DNA of 64,000 bases from UBA6115 sp012514225 (GTDB lineage Bacteria > Bacillota > Clostridia > Christensenellales > Aristaeellaceae), in contig DAIOLC010000003.1 of NCBI GenBank assembly GCA_036756425.1, forward strand, positions 1 through 64,000, given 5' to 3'. Shown here piece by piece: positions 1 through 8,469 of the stretch. The position numbers were made by a program, and so were the translations under genes. Every line of letters starts with the position of its first letter. The first letter of the stretch is position 1. A model generated the notes under the pieces. That model saw only the letters and a list, made by a program, of their open reading frames with translations, was not told the DNA's origin and did not search any database.

Positions 1-102
1 CATCAAATCATCAGCGCAATGGGTGAAGGACAAGTAAAGGAGAAGTTTCTCAATGCTTACGAACAAGTAAAAAATGACTTTAAGGACCGCGCTTCCATTT
101 AG
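1..102 (+). CDS. C-terminal end of an unidentified protein (partial)
   Basis: An open frame runs from the first base of the window to a TAG at 100-102 and encodes 33 residues, rich in Lys, Glu and Asn, ending in DFKDRASI. It is the tail of a gene that starts outside the window. No motif is visible, so no function is offered. It precedes the coiled-coil membrane protein gene by 29 bases on the same strand, so the two are probably co-transcribed. Base composition is clearly less GC-rich than in the rest of the window, which groups it with the next two genes. Confidence 0.5.
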   Translation, partial: HQIISAMGEGQVKEKFLNAYEQVKNDFKDRASI

Positions 103-131
103 AAAATACTCGACGAAAGGCAGGGGGAACG

Positions 132-1799
132 ATGAGCAACCTGGACTTGTCCTCAATTCGAAGCTCCATCTCAGGCGTTCAGGCAGCGGTTAACGAATTA
201 AGCAGCCAAACGCAAAGCATCAACCGGAAGGTGGACGTGATTGACGGGGTTGTCGATCAAATCAACACGCGGCTGGGCGAGTTGAACACAGAATTCCAAA
301 AGATGGTGGCCGACCAGAAAAAGCGGGCCAGCCTGCAAAAGGCAATCAGCGAATTAATCCGGGTACGGCAGGAGATTGAGCAAAAATATGGAAATCACGC
401 GGTCATCAGGGAGACGATGCTCGGGGTCCTGCAAGCGACCGACCTGGCCTTGGTGAAGAAAACCACGATTTCCCAGGTCTCCGAAGAACTGATGCTTTCG
501 GCGCCAAAATACTGGCTCGCCCCCTGCCTTGTCGCGATTTCCGCCTGGATATCCAACGACAGGAGCCTAGCGGAACGGGCCATCGCCGAAGCGATGAAGC
601 GGGACGAAGAGAAAACATCCCTCGCGATGGCGTTGATCTGCAGGCGCAACGGCAGGACCGACACCTGCTATGAATGGCTTTCCCACTACTTCACAAAGCA
701 AAGCGCGTCAAGCATCACGGAAGAAACATTCACCTACATCGACGCGTATATAAACGGCGTGTTCGGCCCTGACGAAAAGAACATGTGCCAAGGTTTCGTA
801 AGCAAATGGATTAATGAAGTCCGGGGGAACAACAGCAACTTTGAGGTTTCTCAAGAGGAAAAATGGAAGGCGTACTGCGCGGGATTCAAAAAGAATACGT
901 CAGACCAGTTCCCGGAACTGCACGCGTCGACCAAGGAGTTTTCAAAGATCGACGAGCACATCGGCGCCATCCGGTCCTATGGCGCGATCAAAGAGAACTT
1001 CAAGGGGATTACCGACGCGTACATCGACCAGGAAACCATGAAAAGCGCAATTGACACGGAACTCGTCAAGCTCGTCAGCCATTATGACGCCAGCGAGGTG
1101 GAAATCAAGCGGGAAGAGGAATACCTGAGCCTGGTGAGGCAGCATGACGGGGATGAAGAGCGGGCTAAAGCCATCATGGACAAACGGGAGTTGAAGCGGA
1201 CCCAGCACAAGCTGGATTTTATTGAACAGATGTCCCGCGAGATTACGTCCAGCGAAGCCACCGCGCCTTCAAAACGCAAGACCGCGGTGACGTTTCTCAG
1301 CGGATACATCAACAAAGGGTTTGAAAAGTACATCGCAGAAACCAAAGAGAAATTTCCCAGCAGCGTATCCATCAGCATCGAAAAGTGGAACGGCACTTCG
1401 AAAAGCGGCGATGAGTACGAACAGCTTGCGGGCGAATTCGAGAAGCAGATGGAGGAGGCGAAAGCCCGGGAAATCCAGCTGGCAAGCACTGTTAAACCGA
1501 GGGTATTGCTGATCCTCTCGATTCTGGCGTTGATAGCGGCTGTCGCAGCCGTATTCCTTGTGCAGAGGGACACCTTGGTGATACCGCTTGCCTTGTTCCT
1601 CGCTGGGGTGGTATTTTTCCTCTCCCGCCTCAAGGCACAAAAGAACATCAATCAGAACATCGAGCGGATTCAATCGGAGTATCGCGACCGGATTTCCAAC
1701 GGAAAAGACAAGCTGAAAACGACGCTTGGCCAGTGGCGTGAAGCGCTCTCACTCGTGCGTGATTACGACAGCAGAAGCGATCATTCAGTTGTCGCATAA
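132..1799 (+). CDS. Coiled-coil protein with C-terminal membrane hairpin, function unknown
   Basis: This 555-residue protein was not recognised as any named family. Residues 1-70 look like a long amphipathic coiled coil (SSIRSSISGVQAAVNELSS onward). The middle is helical and charged, with a Cys- and Trp-containing stretch near residues 165-250. Near the C-terminus two hydrophobic segments (about residues 456-476 and 481-497) are separated by a short QRDT loop and would form a membrane hairpin. A charged helical tail follows. The topology predicts a large N-terminal domain and a short tail on the same side, probably cytoplasmic. The ATG at 132 has a CAGGGGG ribosome site just upstream. It sits between a truncated gene and a small ORF whose SD overlaps its stop codon. 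Codon use is less GC-rich than elsewhere, suggesting accessory DNA. Confidence 0.75.
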   Translation: MSNLDLSSIRSSISGVQAAVNELSSQTQSINRKVDVIDGVVDQINTRLGELNTEFQKMVADQKKRASLQKAISELIRVRQEIEQKYGNHAVIRETMLGVLQATDLALVKKTTISQVSEELMLSAPKYWLAPCLVAISAWISNDRSLAERAIAEAMKRDEEKTSLAMALICRRNGRTDTCYEWLSHYFTKQSASSITEETFTYIDAYINGVFGPDEKNMCQGFVSKWINEVRGNNSNFEVSQEEKWKAYCAGFKKNTSDQFPELHASTKEFSKIDEHIGAIRSYGAIKENFKGITDAYIDQETMKSAIDTELVKLVSHYDASEVEIKREEEYLSLVRQHDGDEERAKAIMDKRELKRTQHKLDFIEQMSREITSSEATAPSKRKTAVTFLSGYINKGFEKYIAETKEKFPSSVSISIEKWNGTSKSGDEYEQLAGEFEKQMEEAKAREIQLASTVKPRVLLILSILALIAAVAAVFLVQRDTLVIPLALFLAGVVFFLSRLKAQKNINQNIERIQSEYRDRISNGKDKLKTTLGQWREALSLVRDYDSRSDHSVVA

Positions 1800-1809
1800 G
1801 GAGAAAAAG

Positions 1810-2001
1810 ATGGAGACAAAGAACAATCAGGCGCAAAAAGGGGATTCTTCAAATCATGGGGCGTATGACGAGCTGGAAGCGATGTTCGGTAAAGCGCCTT
1901 CTGAGCTTGAACTTGCCGAGCAGGTCGTCCTGTCAAGCGACCTGGAAGGTTTCGCCCACTGCTTTCCCGACTGGGATTTGCATCCACCGGCCAGGCGCTG
2001 A
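1810..2001 (+). CDS. Small hypothetical protein with a PDWDLHPP C-terminus
   Basis: The ORF encodes 63 residues from the ATG at 1810. An AAGGAG ribosome site (1798-1803) overlaps the TAA of the preceding gene, so translation is probably coupled. The N-terminus is polar and likely disordered (METKNNQAQKGDSSNHGAYD). A short acidic amphipathic helix follows, then a C-terminal FPDWDLHPPARR. I cannot assign a family. The Trp-Asp-Leu-x-Pro-Pro ending looks like a short conserved linear motif rather than random sequence, but that is inference. Neither alternative frame continues the protein convincingly past the stop, so a frameshift is not favoured. Confidence 0.55.
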   Translation: METKNNQAQKGDSSNHGAYDELEAMFGKAPSELELAEQVVLSSDLEGFAHCFPDWDLHPPARR

Positions 2002-2095
2002 ATCCAGCGTTGGTTGAAACGGAACGGGAGAGACTGCGCCTGTAACCGGAATATCGGAAGTCAAAAAGCAGGGAATCCCGGAATGTGGTTCAGGC

Positions 2096-2129
2096 GAAGC
2101 GTGCGCAATTGCACGCTTCACTTTTGTTT
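2096..2129 (+). terminator. Intrinsic terminator of the leftmost operon
   Basis: GAAGCGTGC and GCACGCTTC form a perfect 9-bp stem around GCAATT (2096-2119). It is followed on the plus strand by the T-rich ACTTTTGTTT. It ends transcription of the plus-strand genes and overlaps the stop codon of the convergent phosphohexomutase gene. On the minus strand no U-tract follows. Confidence 0.6.
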
Positions 2130-3554
2130 GATGAGCGCCAAAATGTGATTTTTATAGCTTTGGAGATACCCCGCCGCCTGCGCTTCGTCGGGCGCCTCGG
2201 CGCACAGGCGCAGCAGGGGCTCGGTGCCGGAGAAGCGGCACACGGCGAAGCTGCCGTCGGTAAAGTAGACCTTGGAGCCGTCCAGGTAGGAGACGCGGTC
2301 GACGGCGTGGCTGAAGGCGGGCAGGTTGCGCCGCTCCAGCAGGTCGCGGCGGATGATTTCCTTCTGCGCCTCGGTGAGCAACAGGCTTTCCTCCACCATC
2401 GCGTGGGCGCCCAGCTTTTGATACAGGCCGGACAGGATCTGGGAAGGGCTCTGGTTGAGGGCGCAGACGGCCTCCACGAACAGGGCGGCGGCGTAGATGG
2501 AGTCCTTGCCGGGGATGTGCCCGCGCACCGTGAGGCCGCCGGAGGACTCCCCGCCCAGGACGGCGTCGGTCTGCTCGATTTTGGCGGAGACGTGCTTGAA
2601 GCCCACGGGCACCTCGTGGCATTCCTCGCCGAAGGAGGCGGCCAGGCGGTCGAGCATGTGGGTGGTGGACATGTTGCGCACCACCGGCCCCTTCCAGCCC
2701 TTGTGCTCGTGCAGGTAATAGTACAGCAGCACCAGGATTTCATTGGCGGTGACGTAGCGGCCGTCGCGGTCGATTATGCCCAGGCGGTCGCCGTCCCCGT
2801 CAAAGGCGATGCCCAGGTCGTAGCCCCGGGTCGCCACCTTCTGCCTTAGCTCGGCCAGGCTCATCTCCCCGGGCGCGGGCATGTTGCCGCCGAAGTAGGC
2901 GTCCCGCTCGAAATGGATATGGTCCACCGTGCAGCGGGCGGTATACAGCAGCACCATCAGCGGGTAGGCGCCCGAGCCGTGCATGGGGTCGAACAGCACC
3001 CGCAGCCCGCGCTCACGGATGAGGTCCATGCGGATTTTGCCGGCGATGTCATCGATATATCCGTTGAAGGGGTTCTTCAGGTACACGATCTGGCCCTGCT
3101 CCTCCGCCTGCGGAAAGGGCAGGGAACGGGGCGCCCGCCCCTCCTTTTCCGCCTGCTCCATCAGCGCTTCCAGGCGCAGGGTGACCTCCTCCGGCGCGTC
3201 CCGCCCGCCCTGTACGATGAACTTGATGCCGTTGTAGTTGGCGGGGTTGTGGCTGGCGGTGACCTGCACGCCAAAATCCAGGCCGTGCGCCTTGACCGTG
3301 TGCATGACCAGGGGGGTGGGCGCAGTGCGCTTCATGAACCAGACCGTGAGCCCGTTGCCGCAGAGAACCTCCGCGAACCAGCGCGCGGCGTCGAAAGACA
3401 GGAACCGCCGGTCAAAGCCCAGCATGACGGGCAGGGCGGGCCGGCTGCCCTCCGCCACCAGGTCCGCCAGCGCCTGAGCGACCCTGCGGATGTTTTCGTC
3501 GATGAAGTCCTGGCCGATGATGCCCCGCCAGCCGCCGGTGCCGAATCTGACCAT
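2118..3554 (-). CDS. Phosphoglucomutase/phosphomannomutase family protein
   Basis: A 478-residue alpha-D-phosphohexomutase, expected to interconvert hexose 1- and 6-phosphates through a phosphoserine. All four family motifs are present. The catalytic loop TASHNPANYNGIK has the phosphorylated Ser at about residue 101. The metal loop is DGDGDR, the sugar-binding loop is GGESSGG, and the phosphate-binding RFSGTEP lies near the C-terminus. The ATG at 3554 has an AGGAAG ribosome site and lies 2 bases after the transporter stop, so I prefer it to longer upstream starts. It is the last gene of the arabinose operon and could link pentose-derived hexose phosphate to glucose 1-phosphate or sugar nucleotides. 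Substrate specificity (Glc, Man or GlcN) cannot be read from the motifs. Confidence 0.9.
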   Translation of the reverse strand: MVRFGTGGWRGIIGQDFIDENIRRVAQALADLVAEGSRPALPVMLGFDRRFLSFDAARWFAEVLCGNGLTVWFMKRTAPTPLVMHTVKAHGLDFGVQVTASHNPANYNGIKFIVQGGRDAPEEVTLRLEALMEQAEKEGRAPRSLPFPQAEEQGQIVYLKNPFNGYIDDIAGKIRMDLIRERGLRVLFDPMHGSGAYPLMVLLYTARCTVDHIHFERDAYFGGNMPAPGEMSLAELRQKVATRGYDLGIAFDGDGDRLGIIDRDGRYVTANEILVLLYYYLHEHKGWKGPVVRNMSTTHMLDRLAASFGEECHEVPVGFKHVSAKIEQTDAVLGGESSGGLTVRGHIPGKDSIYAAALFVEAVCALNQSPSQILSGLYQKLGAHAMVEESLLLTEAQKEIIRRDLLERRNLPAFSHAVDRVSYLDGSKVYFTDGSFAVCRFSGTEPLLRLCAEAPDEAQAAGYLQSYKNHILALIKQK

Positions 3555-3556
3555 GT

Positions 3557-4459
3557 TCAGGCTTCCTTTCTCCCGTCCGCGGGCGCGGCGCGCCGCCGCC
3601 TGGCCAGGGTTTCGTTGAGCAACGCACCCAGAAGCATCAGCCCGCCGCCCAGCAGCTGCAGAGGGCTGACATGCTCGCCCAGCAGCAGGACGGACAGCAG
3701 CACGGCCACCAGGGGATCGAGGTAGCTGAGGATGGCGACCTGCTGGCCACGTAAATGGGGCAGGGCGGTGAAGTACAGGCAGTAGCAGATTCCCGTATGG
3801 AAAAGGCCCAGCACGAGCAGGGACAAAGCCGCCCCGGCGTCCAGCCGGGCCACCTGAAAGCCCTGGCCAAAGGCCAGGTAGGGCAGCAGCGCCAGCGCGG
3901 CGGCGCAGAACTGGACGAAGGTGCGCGCCACCCCGTCCGCGTCCCCCGCGGCGCGGTTCATCATGATGACCGTGGCATACAGCACGGCCGAGCCCAGGGC
4001 CAGCAGGATGCCGCGCAGGTCGCCCGCGCTGCCGCCGGACACGCCCAGCATCATGACCAGGCCCAGGGTGGACAGGGCAAAGCACAGCGCCTGCAGCGGG
4101 CTGACGCGCTCGCGCAGCAGCCAGACGCTGGCCAGGATGACCAGGGTGGGCGCCAGGTAGTAGGCCAGTGTGGCCAGCGCGATGCTCGTGTGGCGGATGG
4201 CCTCAAACAGCAAAATCCAGTTGGCCGCCATCACGGCGCCGGAAACCAGGAAGCGCCATAGCTGGGGCCTCAGCGCCTTTAAGGCGCCGAACCTGCCGGT
4301 CACGCCCATGAAGAGGGCAATCGCGGCCAGGGCGATGACGGCGCGCCAGAAGGAGACCTCGGCGGAGGGCAGGCCGACGCGGCGCACAAACAGGCCGACG
4401 GTGCCGAAGGCCAGCATCGTCGTGATGAAAATCAGCCTGTGTTTCCCGCTTTCCGCCAT
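3557..4459 (-). CDS. EamA/DMT-family transporter
   Basis: A 300-residue membrane protein with about ten hydrophobic helices arranged as two EamA-type halves, as in drug/metabolite transporters. The second half has the usual small-residue-rich ending (SPLQLLGGGLMLLGALL) and a basic cytoplasmic tail. The ATG at 4459 gives MAESGKHRLIF, with a GAGG ribosome site upstream. The gene lies between araD and the phosphohexomutase in one minus-strand run, so a role moving a pentose-related metabolite is conceivable. Family members carry very diverse substrates, so none is assigned. Confidence 0.85.
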   Translation of the reverse strand: MAESGKHRLIFITTMLAFGTVGLFVRRVGLPSAEVSFWRAVIALAAIALFMGVTGRFGALKALRPQLWRFLVSGAVMAANWILLFEAIRHTSIALATLAYYLAPTLVILASVWLLRERVSPLQALCFALSTLGLVMMLGVSGGSAGDLRGILLALGSAVLYATVIMMNRAAGDADGVARTFVQFCAAALALLPYLAFGQGFQVARLDAGAALSLLVLGLFHTGICYCLYFTALPHLRGQQVAILSYLDPLVAVLLSVLLLGEHVSPLQLLGGGLMLLGALLNETLARRRRAAPADGRKEA

Positions 4460-4501
4460 GCCCTCGTCCTCGCGTTTCCGTATAACCGCCGGAACGCGGG
4501 A

Positions 4502-4523
4502 GGCGGCGGGGTTCCCCGCCGCC
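4502..4523. terminator. GC-rich hairpin after araD without U-tract
   Basis: GGCGGCGGGG and CCCCGCCGCC form a perfect 10-bp inverted repeat with a 2-base spacer, between the araD stop and the EamA start. No T-run follows on either strand. It may pause or attenuate transcription, or protect the 3' end of the araA-kinase-araD portion of the message. Confidence 0.4.
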
Positions 4524-4544
4524 CGCGCCCGGCCGCGGCCGGGG

Positions 4545-5249
4545 TCAGTTCGCTTCGCCCTGGCCGTAATAGGCGTTTTCGCCGTGCTTGCGGAAGAAAT
4601 GCCGGTCGCGGATGGCGTCGGCAGCCGCGTGCGCCTGGGGGTTGACAAGGCGCGTCAGCCGCGCGATGCGGGCGACCTCCTCCAGCACCCCGGCGTGGAA
4701 GACCGCCTCCTCCACGTCCTTCCCCCAGGCGAAGGAGCCGTGGGAAAGGCACAGCATCGCCGGCACATGGGCGGGGTTGAGGCCGCGCTGGCGCAGCGTC
4801 TCGATCATGACCAGGCCGGTGTTCAGCTCATACTCGCCGGCGATTTCCTCCTGCGTCAGCCCGCGTGCGCAGGGCACGGGGCCAAAGAAGTAGTCGGCGT
4901 GGGTGGTGCCGTACAGGGGGATGTCCAGCCCCGCCTGCGCCCAGGCGGTCGCCTCCGGCGAATGGGTGTGCACGATGCCGCCGATGTCCGGAAACTCGCG
5001 GTAGAGCGCCAGGTGGGTGGGGGTGTCCGAGGAGGGGCGCCACCTGCCTTTGACGACCTTGCCGGTCAGGTCGCATACCACCATGTCCTCCGCCTGCATG
5101 CCCTCGTAGGACACGCCGCTGGGCTTGATGACGACCAGCCCGCTCTCCGCGTCCCTTGCGCTGGCGTTGCCCCAGGTATACTTCACCAGGCCCTGCCGCG
5201 GTAGCGCCAGGTTTGCCTGAAGCACCGCCTCCCTGAGTTTCTTAAGCAT
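4545..5249 (-). CDS. araD: L-ribulose-5-phosphate 4-epimerase
   Basis: A 234-residue class II aldolase/adducin-fold zinc enzyme that converts L-ribulose 5-phosphate to D-xylulose 5-phosphate, the last step of L-arabinose entry into the pentose phosphate pathway. Visible signatures are the N-terminal phosphate site TWGNASARD, the KPSGVSYEGM loop, the zinc ligands in HTHSPEATAWAQAG, the PLYGTTHADYF segment and the third ligand His in LSHGSFAWG. Length and C-terminal HGENAYYGQ match AraD. The start overlaps the end of the kinase gene by 8 bases. The neighbours, araA and a sugar kinase, support the assignment over the related fuculose aldolases. Confidence 0.95.
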   Translation of the reverse strand: MLKKLREAVLQANLALPRQGLVKYTWGNASARDAESGLVVIKPSGVSYEGMQAEDMVVCDLTGKVVKGRWRPSSDTPTHLALYREFPDIGGIVHTHSPEATAWAQAGLDIPLYGTTHADYFFGPVPCARGLTQEEIAGEYELNTGLVMIETLRQRGLNPAHVPAMLCLSHGSFAWGKDVEEAVFHAGVLEEVARIARLTRLVNPQAHAAADAIRDRHFFRKHGENAYYGQGEAN

Positions 5250-6867
5250 CGCCGCCCTCCGTTTTGCCCTTGCCCAGGCGGTCCACCGCCGCGCGCTGGA
5301 CCGGGAAACCGGCCTTGAAGCGCTTCACGTAAGCTTGAAAGCCTTCCACATCGCGCGGGTCCGGGTCGAGCCGGGAGCCGGACATGCGGTCGAACACCTT
5401 GCCGTTCAGGTAGTCCGGCAGGCTTTCCCCCTCAGGCTTCCAGGCCATGTAGGCCGCCAGCAGGCCCGCCCCCCAGGCGCCCCCCTCCCCCGCGGTCTCC
5501 ATGACCGACACCGGGGTGGACAGCGCCGCGGCGGTGAAGCGCTGGCCGGCGGCGCCGCCCTTGTACAGCCCGCCGTGTCCCAGGACGCTGTCGATTTTGA
5601 CCTGCTCCTCCCTGAGGACATCCATGCCGATGCTCAGCGTCGCCAGGCTGGAGAAGAGGATGCTGCGCGCCAGATTGGCAAAGGAGAACCGCGCCTGGGG
5701 CGGGTAGACCAGCAGGGGCCGCCCCTCCTCAAAGCCGGTGATGTGCTCGCCGGAGAAGTAGCCGTAGCCGGTCAGGCCGCCGGCGTCGGGCTCGGCGGCC
5801 TCCGCCGCGTCAAAAAAGGCGGAGTACAGCGCGTCCTGGCTGATATCCAGCCCTGCGCGCCTGCAGAAATCCTCAAAGAGGGACACCCATGCGTTCAGGT
5901 CGGTGGTGCAGTTGTTGCAGTGTACCATGGCCACCGGGCTGCCCGCCGGGGTGGCGACGATGTCGATTTCCGGGTGGATGCGGGAGAGGGGCTGTTCCAG
6001 CACAATCATCGCGAAGATGGAGGTGCCGGCGGATACGTTGCCGGTGCGCGGCGCGACAGCGTTGGTAGCCACCATGCCGGTGCCGGCGTCGCCCTCCGGC
6101 GGGCAGAAAGGAGCGCCCGGGCGGAGCAGGCCGTCCGCATCCAGCAATTTGGCTCCCCGCTCGGTCAGAAAGCCGGCCGGCTCGCCCGCGCGGCGGATTT
6201 CTGGCAGCAGTTCCCCGATGTCCCAGGGATAGCCTTTGTCCTTGACCAGCTCCGAGAACTGCTTGAGCATCCTCTGGTCGTAGGCGCCGTCCGCGCCCAG
6301 GGGGAACATGCCGGAGGCGTCCCCCACGCCCAGGGCCTTCACCCCGGTCAGCTGCCAGTGGACGTAGCCCGCCAGAGTGGTCAGGAAGCGCAGCTCCCTG
6401 ACGTGCGCCTCTCCGTTGAGGACGGCCTGGTAGAGGTGGGCGACGCTCCAGCGCTGGGGCACCGCGAAACCGAACAGGCGGCTGAGTTCCTCGGAAGCCT
6501 GCCCGGTGATGGTGTTGCGCCAGGTGCGGAAAGGCGCCAGCAGGCGCCCTTCGCCGTCGAAGGGCAGGTAGCCGTGCATCATCGCGCTGATGCCGACGCC
6601 GGCCAGGTTGCGGATTTCGACGCCGTTCTCCTGATGGAGGGACGACGCCATGGCGCGGTACGCGGCGGCGACGCCTTCCATTGCCTCCTGCAGGCTGTAG
6701 GTCCAGATCTTGCCGTCCAGCTTGTTTTCCCAGCGGTATTCCCCCGCGGCGACGGGGCGGTGCTCCCCGTCCAGCAGCACGGCCTTGATGCGGGTGGAGC
6801 CCAGCTCGATGCCCAGCACCGCCTCGCCCCGCTGGATGGCCTCACAGGCCCTTTCGTCCAGTTTCAT
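5242..6867 (-). CDS. FGGY-family carbohydrate kinase, probable L-ribulokinase
   Basis: A 541-residue sugar kinase of the FGGY/hexokinase fold. The N-terminal phosphate-1 loop is LGIELGSTRIKAVLLD. A mid-protein segment GNVSAGTSIFAMI and a C-terminal LGHGGLYKGG with METAGEGGAWGAGLLA form the ATP-binding half. The catalytic Asp is probably in the PEGDAGTGMVATN stretch. Because araA lies just upstream and araD overlaps it, the likely substrate is L-ribulose. However, the sequence resembles a divergent FGGY branch rather than classical AraB, so the symbol is left blank. The ATG at 6867 has a strong GGGGGAGG ribosome site. Confidence 0.85.
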   Translation of the reverse strand: MKLDERACEAIQRGEAVLGIELGSTRIKAVLLDGEHRPVAAGEYRWENKLDGKIWTYSLQEAMEGVAAAYRAMASSLHQENGVEIRNLAGVGISAMMHGYLPFDGEGRLLAPFRTWRNTITGQASEELSRLFGFAVPQRWSVAHLYQAVLNGEAHVRELRFLTTLAGYVHWQLTGVKALGVGDASGMFPLGADGAYDQRMLKQFSELVKDKGYPWDIGELLPEIRRAGEPAGFLTERGAKLLDADGLLRPGAPFCPPEGDAGTGMVATNAVAPRTGNVSAGTSIFAMIVLEQPLSRIHPEIDIVATPAGSPVAMVHCNNCTTDLNAWVSLFEDFCRRAGLDISQDALYSAFFDAAEAAEPDAGGLTGYGYFSGEHITGFEEGRPLLVYPPQARFSFANLARSILFSSLATLSIGMDVLREEQVKIDSVLGHGGLYKGGAAGQRFTAAALSTPVSVMETAGEGGAWGAGLLAAYMAWKPEGESLPDYLNGKVFDRMSGSRLDPDPRDVEGFQAYVKRFKAGFPVQRAAVDRLGKGKTEGGDA

Positions 6868-6892
6868 GCGCCTTCATCCTCCCCCGAATCAA

Positions 6893-8392
6893 TCAGCGGT
6901 AAAACGCCTGCCCCAGCATCATTTCCTGCTTGAAGCCCTTGATGGTGGTGCCCTCGCCAATGACCAGAGCCTCCACCCCCATGTGCTCCGCCCAGTCAGC
7001 CATCTGCTCGCTGGTCAGGTCGTAGCTGAACGCCGTGTGGTGGGCGCCGCCGGCCAGAATCCAGGATTCGACGCCGGTGGCGAAGTCCGGCCGGGGCGTC
7101 CAGAAGACGGTGGCGACGGGCAGCTTGGGCATGGGCTTGTCGTTGGCCTTGCAGTCCACCTCGGCGATGATCATGCGGAAACGGGTGCCCATATCCACCA
7201 GGGAGACGGCGACGCCGGGGCCGGTCTTGGAGGTGAACACCAGGCGTGCCGGGTCCTCCTTGCCGCCCATGAGCAGGTGCTCGCAGCGGATGGCCGGCTT
7301 GTTCTGGGCCAGGGTGGGGCAGATTTCCAGCATGTGCGCCTGCAGGATGCCCTCCTTGCCGGGCGCGAGATTGTAGGTGTAGTCCTCCAGCATCGAGGTG
7401 CCCTTGGCGCCTTTGATGTCACGGGTCATCAGTTTCATCAGGCGCACCAGGGCCGCCGTCTTCCAGTCGCCCTCCGCGCCGAAGCCGTAGCCCTTTTCCA
7501 TCAGCCGCTGGATGGCCAGCCCCGGCATCTGCTTGAGCGCGCCCAGGTCGTCAAAGTGGGTGACGATGGCGTGGTAGCCCTTTTCCTGAAGGAAGCGCTC
7601 GAAGCCCAGCTCCATCTGCGCCTGCACCGCCACGTGCTTTTTGAACTCCTTGGGGTCGCGCCCGTCCAGGATGACGTCATAGCGCGCGTAGTACTCCTCC
7701 ACCAGCCGGTCGGTGTCAGCCTTGGAGACCGCGCCGACCGCCTCGGCCAGCTGGTTGACCGGCCAGTAGTCCACCTGCCAGCCGAACTTGAGCTGGGCCT
7801 CGACCTTGTCGCCCTCGGTGACGGCGACGTCGCGCATGTTGTCCGCCACGCGCATCACGCGCAGGTGGCGGCTTTCCACGATGCCCACCGCGGTGCGCAT
7901 CCAGGAGGCGACACGCCGCTTGACCGCGGGGTCGTCCCAGTGGCCGGCGACCACCTTGCGCACCACGCCCATGCGGGTGACGATGTGCGCGTACTCGCGG
8001 CCGCCGTGGGCGGACTGGTTATCGTTCATGAAGTCCATGTCGATGTCGTCGTAGGGGATTTCGCGGTTGAACTGCGTGTGCAGGTGCATCAGCGGCTTGG
8101 TGTTGGCCTTCAGGCCCGCGATCCACATCTTGGCCGGGGAGAAGGTATGCATCCAGGTGATGATGCCGGCGCAGTCTGGGTCCGCTCCGGCCTCGCTGAA
8201 GTGCTGGTGGATGCTTTGCGCGGTGATGAGGGTGGGCTTGAGAACCAGGGGGTAGGGCAGCTCGCCCGACTTGTTGAGCGAGGCCACAATGGCCTTCGCG
8301 TGGTCCGCGACGTTTTTGAGGCTCTCCTCGCCATAGAGCTCCTGGGAGCCGACGAAAAACCAGAAACTGTACTCCCGCTTTGCCTGTTTCAT
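6893..8392 (-). CDS. araA: L-arabinose isomerase
   Basis: A 499-residue isomerase converting L-arabinose to L-ribulose, the first step of the pathway. The N-terminus (YSFWFFVGSQELYGEE), HTFSPAKMWI, HLHTQFNREIPYDDIDMDFM and the C-terminal segment SWILAGGAHHTAFSYD are characteristic. The Mn2+ ligands (two Glu, two His) fall in these conserved blocks. The ATG at 8392 has AGAGGTG 8 bases upstream; an in-frame GTG at 8401 overlaps that SD and is not preferred. The length equals that of well-studied AraA proteins. It is the first gene of the minus-strand arabinose operon. Confidence 0.97.
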   Translation of the reverse strand: MKQAKREYSFWFFVGSQELYGEESLKNVADHAKAIVASLNKSGELPYPLVLKPTLITAQSIHQHFSEAGADPDCAGIITWMHTFSPAKMWIAGLKANTKPLMHLHTQFNREIPYDDIDMDFMNDNQSAHGGREYAHIVTRMGVVRKVVAGHWDDPAVKRRVASWMRTAVGIVESRHLRVMRVADNMRDVAVTEGDKVEAQLKFGWQVDYWPVNQLAEAVGAVSKADTDRLVEEYYARYDVILDGRDPKEFKKHVAVQAQMELGFERFLQEKGYHAIVTHFDDLGALKQMPGLAIQRLMEKGYGFGAEGDWKTAALVRLMKLMTRDIKGAKGTSMLEDYTYNLAPGKEGILQAHMLEICPTLAQNKPAIRCEHLLMGGKEDPARLVFTSKTGPGVAVSLVDMGTRFRMIIAEVDCKANDKPMPKLPVATVFWTPRPDFATGVESWILAGGAHHTAFSYDLTSEQMADWAEHMGVEALVIGEGTTIKGFKQEMMLGQAFYR

Positions 8393-8421
8393 GCCGTTCA
8401 CCTCTGCGTTTATTCGTATTT

Positions 8422-8469
8422 CCCGGCCCTTGCGCGCCGGGCCAAACCCGTTTCACCCGTATTGTATCA
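8422..8469 (-). promoter_or_regulatory. Candidate extended -10 promoter and operator for araA
   Basis: On the minus strand TGATACAAT (8469 to 8461) is an extended -10 element with no convincing -35. Between it and araA lies the inverted repeat CCCGGC-N8-GCCGGG (8422-8441), in a position where a repressor could act. No AraR site was recognised. The element overlaps the end of the cupin gene. Confidence 0.35.

Noticed and set aside
2001..2075. A frameshift truncating the small ORF at 1810
   Set aside because: The alternative frames give short peptides without continuity of the motif, and nothing indicates a missing domain.
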